Assembly: GCA_018969165.1 (NCBI GenBank)
Contig: JAGWYX010000267.1
Location: 1 to 6,057 of the forward strand
DNA length: 6,057 nucleotides
Reading direction: 5' to 3'
DNA from: Verrucomicrobiota bacterium
GTDB lineage: Bacteria; Verrucomicrobiota; Verrucomicrobiia; Limisphaerales; JAGWYX01
Made by a program: the position numbers and the translations under genes. Under the pieces are notes generated by a model. It was not told where the DNA came from, made no database searches, and saw only the letters and a program-made list of their open reading frames with translations. Each line of letters starts with the position of its first letter. Position 1 is the first letter of the stretch. This document shows, in pieces, positions 1-4,360 of this stretch.

Positions 1-1163
1 TCCCACGTCGGCGACATGCGGCGCAGTTTATCCACAATCTTGTCAAAGGTCTCGACCACGTAATCGATCTCGTCGTCGGTATTGTCCTTGCCGAGCGACA
101 TGAGAATACTGCCTTGCGCCAGGGCCGGGTCAAGCCCGATGGCCGCCAGCACCGGCGAGATCTTCAGCGCCTTGCTCACGCAACTGGTGCCGCTGGCAAC
201 CGCAATCCCGTTCACATCGGCCAGCAGCATCCAACCTTCGCCCTCGACGAATTCGGCGCTGGTATTCAGGCTGGTGCTCAGCCGGCGCGGACCGGGTTCC
301 GGCCCGTTCAGTCTGAGGCGATCGATCCGGCCCTGCAGGCCGGCCCACAGGCGGCGCTGGAGTCGGGCCGTGTGCGCGCTGCGCCTCGGCAACTCGCGCG
401 CCGCGAACTCGGCCGCCACGCCCCCGCCGACGATCGCCGGGACATTCTCCGTGCCGGCCCGGCGCCCGCCCTCCTGCGCCCCGCCGTGCTGGACACCAAC
501 CAGCCGCACGCCCTTGCCGCGATACAATGCCCCAACCCCTTTCGGGCCGTAAAACCGGTGCGCGGTCAGCGACAACAGGCTCACTCCGAAGCCTGGCGCG
601 TCGATCGGCACCCAACCGGCCGCGGTGGAAGCGTCGATGAACAGCGGGATGCCGGCTGCGGCGGCGACCCGGCCCAGCTCGAGCACGGGCTGGAGCGTCC
701 CAAGGTCGTGATTGGCCCAGTGCGCGCAAATCAGAATCGTCTTGTCCGTCAGCGCGGCGCGGACATCGGTCGGATCGAGGAGACCTTCGGCATCCACTCT
801 GACGCGCGTGGCGGCGAAACCGTGGTGCTCGAGGAACGCCACCGTGTTCTCTACCGCCGGGTGCTCGACGGCGCTCAGCACGATGTGATTGCCCCGGCGT
901 TGGCTGGCGTAGGCCACGCCCTGCACGGCGAGATTAGCCGCCTCGGTGCCCCCCGAAGTGAAAATGATATCGTCGGTCGAGCGGGCCTTGACCAGCGCCG
1001 CGACTTGCGCGCGGGCGGCGGCCAGGGCGTCCCGAACCCGCAGCCCGTGGCGGTGCAGCGACGACGGACTCCCGAAAGCCTCGGAGAAGAACGGCTGCAT
1101 GGCCGATCGTGCCTCGGGCAACAGGGGCGTGCTGGACTGATGATCCAGATAAACTTGACGCAC
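1..1163 (-). CDS. Cysteine desulfurase-family protein (NifS/IscS type), PLP lysine replaced by Arg; 3' end off the left edge
   Basis: Class V aminotransferase-fold protein related to NifS/IscS, which normally take sulfur from cysteine through PLP to a catalytic Cys persulfide for Fe-S clusters or thiolation. The frame is open for 387 codons to the window edge, so probably only a short C-terminal tail is missing. Motifs in order: VRQVYLDHQSSTPL at the N-terminus; FTSGGTEAANLA; VEHPAVEN with H101 (IscS H104); ANHDLG at 150-155; FIDAST with D177 (IscS D180); TAHRFYGPKG; GRRAGTENVPAIVG; SGTSCVSK with C328, which matches IscS Cys328. Oddity: the residue aligned with Schiff-base Lys206 is R203 (codon CGG), and the PLP-contacting Asn155 and Gln183 positions are H152 and T180. 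The GTG start at 1163 was chosen because the family begins M-R-x-V-Y-L-D-H; no in-frame ATG lies between it and the upstream stop at 1284-1286. No clear Shine-Dalgarno site. The family is certain, but desulfurase activity is doubtful. Confidence 0.9.
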   Translation of the reverse strand, partial: MRQVYLDHQSSTPLLPEARSAMQPFFSEAFGSPSSLHRHGLRVRDALAAARAQVAALVKARSTDDIIFTSGGTEAANLAVQGVAYASQRRGNHIVLSAVEHPAVENTVAFLEHHGFAATRVRVDAEGLLDPTDVRAALTDKTILICAHWANHDLGTLQPVLELGRVAAAAGIPLFIDASTAAGWVPIDAPGFGVSLLSLTAHRFYGPKGVGALYRGKGVRLVGVQHGGAQEGGRRAGTENVPAIVGGGVAAEFAARELPRRSAHTARLQRRLWAGLQGRIDRLRLNGPEPGPRRLSTSLNTSAEFVEGEGWMLLADVNGIAVASGTSCVSKALKISPVLAAIGLDPALAQGSILMSLGKDNTDDEIDYVVETFDKIVDKLRRMSPTW

Positions 1164-1169
1164 GGCAAA

Positions 1170-1198
1170 ACGATACCCTTGCAGGGACGGCCATTCAA
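1170..1198 (-). promoter_or_regulatory. Possible promoter of the cysteine desulfurase-family gene, near-leaderless
   Basis: On the minus strand TTGAAT (1193-1198) is followed after 17 bp by TATCGT (1170-1175), each matching the sigma70 consensus at four of six positions. The -10 box ends only 6 bases before the GTG start. Transcription would therefore begin at or next to the start codon, giving a leaderless message, which fits the missing ribosome binding site. The match is weak, and in GC-rich DNA it could be chance. Confidence 0.25.
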
Positions 1199-1253
1199 GG
1201 GGATCAATCCGGCGGCGGCATCCGATGGTGAGGCCGAACCTCGGCGCGCAAAT

Positions 1254-1274
1254 CGTGAAACGTGATCCGTGAAC
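1254..1274. repeat. Three tandem 7-bp units
   Basis: CGTGAAA, CGTGATC and CGTGAAC stand head to tail, sharing the core CGTGA. They lie in the gene-free stretch 1164-1498 between two divergent genes. They could be a small repeat tract or part of a larger dispersed repeat. No function can be read from the sequence. Confidence 0.5.
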
Positions 1275-1327
1275 CCTGACCGGTCAACCGCACGCCTCCA
1301 GCCTCCCGTATCTGATGTCCCATCTGC

Positions 1328-1335
1328 CGCGCCTC
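1328..1335 (+). repeat. Left copy of 8-bp target-site duplication (CGCGCCTC)
   Basis: CGCGCCTC abuts the left terminal inverted repeat of the palindromic element directly. An identical copy abuts the right end at 1447-1454. This is what staggered-cut transposition leaves behind. Confidence 0.7.
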
Positions 1336-1446
1336 GGCAGTGTCCGAATTTGCGGTTGGAGCGCGAGTCTGTGACTCGCAGCGGCTTGATTTTGAAGCGG
1401 CTGTGCTGCGGCTCATAGAGCCGCGCTCCGGAATCAGGACACTGCC
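1336..1446. mobile_element. 111-bp palindromic MITE-like element with 10-bp terminal inverted repeats and 8-bp target duplication
   Basis: The ends are perfect inverted repeats: GGCAGTGTCC at 1336-1345 and GGACACTGCC at 1437-1446. Inside are further nested pairings. GGAGCGCG (1358-1365) pairs with CGCGCTCC (1422-1429). One hairpin has a 7-bp stem and TGT loop (1363-1379), and another has a 7-bp stem and ATA loop (1408-1424). A central imperfect hairpin lies around 1379-1403. The whole can fold as a cruciform with three arms. The sequence CGCGCCTC sits immediately outside both ends (1328-1335 and 1447-1454). No transposase is encoded, so it would be non-autonomous and mobilised in trans. An 8-bp duplication occurs in several IS families (for example IS1595 and IS66), but I cannot assign one. 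It lies 52 bp upstream of the permease start and may separate that gene from an older promoter. Confidence 0.75.
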
Positions 1447-1454
1447 CGCGCCTC
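1447..1454 (+). repeat. Right copy of 8-bp target-site duplication (CGCGCCTC)
   Basis: Identical to 1328-1335 and directly adjacent to the right terminal inverted repeat. Removing the element plus one copy would join CCGCGCCTC to CCCCTGC, a plausible empty site. Confidence 0.7.
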
Positions 1455-1498
1455 CCCCTGCTTGCTTTGGTGCGGCACGTTGGCTACGCTGCCTGCCC

Positions 1499-2605
1499 AT
1501 GCGCCTGCTCGACCGCTACCTCCTGCGCGAGCTGCTGGTCCCGCTCGGCTATTGCCTGAGCGGCTTTCTGGTGTTCTGGATTTCGTTCGACTTGATCTCA
1601 GAGCTGGACGATTTCCAGAAGGCCAGGCTGCGGGCCGGGGACGTCGCCGAGTATTACCTGGTCAAGACGCCGGAGTTCCTGGTGACGGTCATGCCCATCG
1701 CCTTGCTGCTGGCCTTGCTGTATGCCTTGACCCACCATGCGCGCCACCACGAGTTGACCGCCATGCGCGCGGCGGGGGTCAGCTTCTGGCGGTTGAGCGT
1801 GCCCTATCTGGGCGTGGGACTGGTGTTCAGCCTCGGCGTGTTCGCGCTCAATGAATTCTGCGTGCCGTCCGGCACCGATCTGGCCGACCAAATCCTGGAT
1901 CGCCATCTGGGCGGCGGGGACTGGCGTCGGAACGTCGGCTTCCACAACAGCCGGGATGGACGCACCTGGACCGCCAGCGCGTTGAATCTCCGCACCGGCG
2001 AATTGAGGAACCCGCAGGTGGACTGGCGTTTGCCCGACGGGACACGCCGACAGGTGTTCGCCGACCAGGCGCGCTGGACCAATGGCGGCTGGACGTTTTA
2101 CGGCGTGCAGGAGTTCCTCTACCATTCGCCGCAGGAAACCGTCGCCACCGAAAAGGTCACGACCAACGTGTGGCGCGCCGCCGGGTTCGCCGAGACCCCC
2201 GCGCAGATCAAAAGCCAACTCAAAGTGGACGACCTCAGCTCGATCAGCGCCTCGAAAAAGACCCGCCTGGCCATCCGCGAAATCCAGGAGTATTTCCAGT
2301 GGAATCCGCATCCGGCCCCGGACAAATACACACTGCTCCGCACGCAATGGGAGGGCCGTCTGGCCGAGCCGTGGACCTGCCTGGTGGTGGTCCTGATCGC
2401 CCTGCCGTTCGGCGCCGCGGGGGGACGCCGCAACGTCTTCGTCGGGGTGGCCAACAGCATCACCATCTGTTTCGCCTACTACATCCTGCTGCGCCTGGGC
2501 CTGGCGCTGGGGACCGGTGGCTATCTGCCGCCCTGGCTGGCCGCCTGGTCCCCGAACTTGCTATTCGCGGGCGCGGGCATCTGGTTGACGCAGCGCCAGC
2601 CGTAA
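1499..2605 (+). CDS. LptF/LptG-family permease (YjgP/YjgQ)
   Basis: A 368-residue inner-membrane protein of the LptB2FG type, the ABC exporter that extracts lipopolysaccharide from the inner membrane and passes it to the periplasmic Lpt bridge. The family is recognised from the N-terminus MRLLDRYLLRELLVPL, the 3+3 helix layout and the large soluble middle. Helices fall at about 12-34, 58-78, 99-119, 291-309, 313-335 and 345-364. Residues about 120-285 form the periplasmic beta-jellyroll-type domain. The cytoplasmic loop HHARHHELTAMRAAGVSFWRL (79-99) matches the coupling region that contacts LptB. Length is normal for the family. The frame is open back to 1340, but ATG 1499 is chosen because it gives the family N-terminus and avoids translating through the mobile element. 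No Shine-Dalgarno site is seen. No partner lptF/lptG or lptB lies beside it. LptF and LptG cannot be separated confidently by eye. Confidence 0.9.
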   Translation: MRLLDRYLLRELLVPLGYCLSGFLVFWISFDLISELDDFQKARLRAGDVAEYYLVKTPEFLVTVMPIALLLALLYALTHHARHHELTAMRAAGVSFWRLSVPYLGVGLVFSLGVFALNEFCVPSGTDLADQILDRHLGGGDWRRNVGFHNSRDGRTWTASALNLRTGELRNPQVDWRLPDGTRRQVFADQARWTNGGWTFYGVQEFLYHSPQETVATEKVTTNVWRAAGFAETPAQIKSQLKVDDLSSISASKKTRLAIREIQEYFQWNPHPAPDKYTLLRTQWEGRLAEPWTCLVVVLIALPFGAAGGRRNVFVGVANSITICFAYYILLRLGLALGTGGYLPPWLAAWSPNLLFAGAGIWLTQRQP

Positions 2606-2823
2606 CGCGGCTGCCCGCCCGGCCGGACTTGAAAGTCCGACCCATTGGCAGGCTGGAAGGCCTGCCCTACGGGCCATCTCCGGGACGCGCCGAGCAAGCG
2701 CAGGCTGAAGCCCGCGGCGACGCGAGCGCGGCGGCCGCCGCGCCGGGACAACCCAGGGAGGGCGCGGTTCCTCCCGCGCCCAAAACGACCCGAGCCAATC
2801 GAGAAGTCGGCCCTCCCGGTTGC
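2606..2823. repeat. Convergent intergenic region rich in hairpins, probable dispersed repeat
   Basis: The space between two convergent genes holds no credible coding region but many dyads. CGGACTT/AAGTCCG (2624-2639) is a 7-bp stem. GGCAGGC/GCCTGCC (2647-2666) is a 7-bp stem with a 6-nt loop. A related imperfect hairpin, GCAGGCTGAAGCCCGC, lies near 2699-2714. A perfect 18-bp GC palindrome spans 2726-2743. GGGCGCGG/CCGCGCCC (2760-2781) is an 8-bp stem. The first and last parts (GGCCGGACTT at 2621-2630, AAGTCGGCC at 2804-2812) are imperfect inverted copies, so 2621-2812 could be one repeat unit. The style recalls intergenic repeats I associate with Verrucomicrobiota, but that is memory only. 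None of the stems has a U-run, so they are not clear intrinsic terminators, although they could still stop or protect the converging transcripts. Confidence 0.5.
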
Positions 2824-3342
2824 TCAGATTTTCCGGTCGCCGATCCGGACGATGGCGTAGATGATCGCCGCCGGCACGCCAGCCAGCAAGGCCAGGGCGA
2901 TGAAGATGCCGGGCCCTTCCCCGCGTTTGCGAATATCGCCGTAAATCCAGACTGCCAGGAGGATGTTGGCGATGACGCAGACCAGCAGGCAGAGTCGCAC
3001 CAGGCCGCCGATGCCGTCGAGCACCTTGGCCGCCATCGCGACGCGCGGTTCCGGTCCGGGCATCGGCCCGCGCAGCGCTTCGGGCCCCGGCCCGGGCATC
3101 GGGGGGCGCAGGCCTTCGGGCCCCGGCGGCGGCAACGGGTTCCGGCGGTCCAGTCGGGGGCCGAGTTGTTGCAGGAGGTGCTCCTGGCGTTCGGCGAGTT
3201 CGTTGACACGTCGTTCCAGGCGGTCCAGCCGATCGAGCGGTCCGCCGCGATTCTCATCCTGGGCCGGCAGGGGGGTGGGTCGCGCCAGCCAGAGCAAGCC
3301 GGCGCACGTCATGAGCAGACACAACCATGATTTGCTACGCAT
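2824..3342 (-). CDS. Small exported/membrane protein with coiled coil, Pro/Gly repeat and two C-terminal helices; unknown function
   Basis: A 172-residue protein I do not recognise by name. Residues 1-27 look like a signal peptide (MRSK, then a hydrophobic stretch, then PLPA before QDE). Residues 34-62 are charged and heptad-like (LDRLDRLERRVNELAERQEHLL), a likely short coiled coil. Residues 69-99 are rich in Pro and Gly, with two copies of an LR-x-PMPGP-type unit. Residues 114-134 and 144-165 are hydrophobic helices joined by the basic loop YGDIRKRGEGPG. The two-helix end loosely resembles PLDc_N-type membrane hairpins, but that is a guess. The start is well supported: GGAGG at 3349-3353 lies 6 nt before the ATG. 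It shares strand with the metal protein upstream (130-bp gap), so read-through is possible. The protein is probably anchored in the membrane with its coil outside the cytoplasm. Confidence 0.8.
   Translation of the reverse strand: MRSKSWLCLLMTCAGLLWLARPTPLPAQDENRGGPLDRLDRLERRVNELAERQEHLLQQLGPRLDRRNPLPPPGPEGLRPPMPGPGPEALRGPMPGPEPRVAMAAKVLDGIGGLVRLCLLVCVIANILLAVWIYGDIRKRGEGPGIFIALALLAGVPAAIIYAIVRIGDRKI
3043..3111 (-). repeat. In-gene imperfect tandem repeat coding LR-x-PMPGP units
   Basis: Two adjacent units encode LRPPMPGPGPEA and LRGPMPGPEPR (residues 78-100 of the small membrane protein). The preceding PPPGPEG looks like part of a third. The DNA of the units is clearly related, as expected from slippage or unequal exchange, and the copy number may vary between strains. 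Confidence 0.6.
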
Positions 3343-3343
3343 A

Positions 3344-3353
3344 GGTTACCTCC
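3344..3353 (-). promoter_or_regulatory. Strong ribosome binding site of the small membrane protein
   Basis: GGAGGTAACC reads on the minus strand, with GGAGG ending 6 nt before ATG 3342. It is the only clear Shine-Dalgarno site in front of the five genes in this window, and it fixes the start of this protein. Confidence 0.8.
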
Positions 3354-3378
3354 GCGTTTATCCGACGGTCGGGGGAAC

Positions 3379-3405
3379 ATTATGGGATGCCCCGGGGCGG
3401 GCCAA
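3379..3405 (-). promoter_or_regulatory. Weak candidate promoter for the small membrane protein
   Basis: On the minus strand TTGGCC (3400-3405) and CATAAT (3379-3384) are separated by 15 bp, shorter than ideal. The -10 box is a good match to TATAAT and lies 36 bases from the ATG, leaving room for the ribosome site. The -35 box is poor. Confidence 0.22.
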
Positions 3406-3472
3406 CGCCGTCGCCAATGTCCGGGTTCATACCTCCGCACCCTGAGCTGGCGGACGGGACAAGTCAAGCCTC

Positions 3473-4234
3473 TCAGAGTCCGCTCGGGTGATCGAGGAAA
3501 GTCCAGGGGACTTTGAATTTCCGAGACAGTGTTTCGGCGAGAGCCTTGACGCCGAAGGTTTCGGTGGCGTAGTGACCGCCGTAAAAGACGTTGAGCCCGA
3601 GTTCCTCGGCCAGCGCGAAGGTCCAATGCGGCCCTTCGCCGGTGACGAAGGTGTCCACGCCCTCGGCGGCCGCGAGTTGGAGTTCGCCACCTGCGCCGCC
3701 GGTCACGACCCCGATCTTCCGGCAAACGGCCGGGCCGCCGGGCAGGACCAGGGGCGGCCGGCCGAGCGCGCGCCCGAGGCGGTCGCCCAGATCGCGGCGC
3801 GGAAGGCGCGCGGAGGCGCGCTGGCCCAGAAACCGGCCGCGCGTGAAAAAGAAGGGGTGCGGATTTTTCAAGCCGAGAGCGGCGCAGAGCCGCGCGTTGT
3901 TGCCCAGACGCGGATGAGCATCGAGCGGGAGATGGGCGCTATAGACCGCCAGGTCATTCTCCACCAGCAATCGGATTTGCCGGTAACGCCAGCCGGTCCA
4001 GGGAACGGCCCGCGACCAAAACAGGCCGTGGTGCACGAGCAGCAGGTCGGCGCGCGCGGCGATGGCCAGTTCGAGGGTGGCGGTGCTGGCGTCCACCGCG
4101 GCGGCCAGGCGCGTGACGCCGCCGCGATTGGCCACCTGCAGGCCGTTGACGGCGCCGTCCCAATCGTTGAACCGCTCCGGCCGCAGCAGGCGCTGGCAGT
4201 GGCCGACAATCGCGTCGAGCGAGGCGCGGGTCAT
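3473..4234 (-). CDS. Nif3/YbgI-family dinuclear metal-centre protein
   Basis: A 253-residue member of the Nif3-like family (E. coli YbgI, annotated as GTP cyclohydrolase 1 type 2 homologue), a toroidal hexamer with two metal ions per subunit and no settled physiological substrate. Motifs: NDWDGAVNGLQVA at 23-35; LLLVHHGLFW with H68 and H69; YSAHLPLDAH with D105; VVTGGAGGE at 176-184; DTFVTGEGPHW at 194-204; FYGGHYATETFG with H221 and E225. H68, H69, D105, H221 and E225 match the five metal ligands known in YbgI (H63, H64, D101, H215, E219), so the site appears intact. Length is normal and there is no large inserted middle domain. ATG 4234 is the only suitable start near the family N-terminus, and no Shine-Dalgarno site precedes it. 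The gene is divergent from the arginine decarboxylase. Confidence 0.92.
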   Translation of the reverse strand: MTRASLDAIVGHCQRLLRPERFNDWDGAVNGLQVANRGGVTRLAAAVDASTATLELAIAARADLLLVHHGLFWSRAVPWTGWRYRQIRLLVENDLAVYSAHLPLDAHPRLGNNARLCAALGLKNPHPFFFTRGRFLGQRASARLPRRDLGDRLGRALGRPPLVLPGGPAVCRKIGVVTGGAGGELQLAAAEGVDTFVTGEGPHWTFALAEELGLNVFYGGHYATETFGVKALAETLSRKFKVPWTFLDHPSGL

Positions 4235-4284
4235 GCGCGGATCAAACCAAATCTGCCGCGGGAAGCAAAGCGCGAAAAAACCTT

Positions 4285-4305
4285 GCGCGCAATTATTTTG
4301 CGCGC
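4285..4305. promoter_or_regulatory. Perfect 8-bp inverted repeat, candidate operator
   Basis: GCGCGCAA (4285-4292) and TTGCGCGC (4298-4305) are perfect inverted copies around TTATT. TTGCGCGC also occurs as a direct repeat (4283-4290 and 4298-4305, 15 bp apart). The site lies between divergent genes and ends 4 bp before the candidate -35 box of speA. The position suits a transcription-factor site, but the regulator is unknown and a simple hairpin is also possible. Confidence 0.4.
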
Positions 4306-4309
4306 TCTA

Positions 4310-4337
4310 TTGAATTCTGCGATGTCGTCCGTATAGT
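4310..4337 (+). promoter_or_regulatory. Sigma70-like promoter for speA
   Basis: TTGAAT (4310-4315), 16 bp, then TATAGT (4332-4337), which matches TATAAT at five of six positions. Transcription would begin near 4344, giving a leader of about 17 nt before ATG 4361, too short and too poor in purines for a good ribosome site. Confidence 0.45.
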
Positions 4338-4360
4338 GCGCACATTTCGAGCTGCATGAC

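Noticed and set aside
114..1265. 383-codon open frame on the plus strand
   Set aside because: Antisense shadow of the cysteine desulfurase-family gene. It has no recognisable domain and is rich in Arg, Gly, Ala and Gln, as GC shadows are.
1340..1498. N-terminal extension of the permease by 53 codons
   Set aside because: It would translate the palindromic element and adds residues the family lacks. ATG 1499 gives the normal N-terminus.
1598..2347. 249-codon minus-strand open frame
   Set aside because: Antisense to the permease, with no membrane or domain signature of its own.
2760..2781. 8-bp GC hairpin as an intrinsic terminator
   Set aside because: No U-run follows on either strand. On the plus strand it is followed by A residues.
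2170..3330. 386-codon open frame on the plus strand crossing from lptG into the next gene
   Set aside because: It runs out of frame through the permease, the hairpin region and antisense to the small membrane protein. No family features.
3380..3430. 16-codon minus-strand mini-ORF next to a GGAGG sequence
   Set aside because: The GGAGG lies only 1 nt from the ATG, too close to work, and the peptide (MNPDIGDGVGPPRGIP) has no leader-peptide character.
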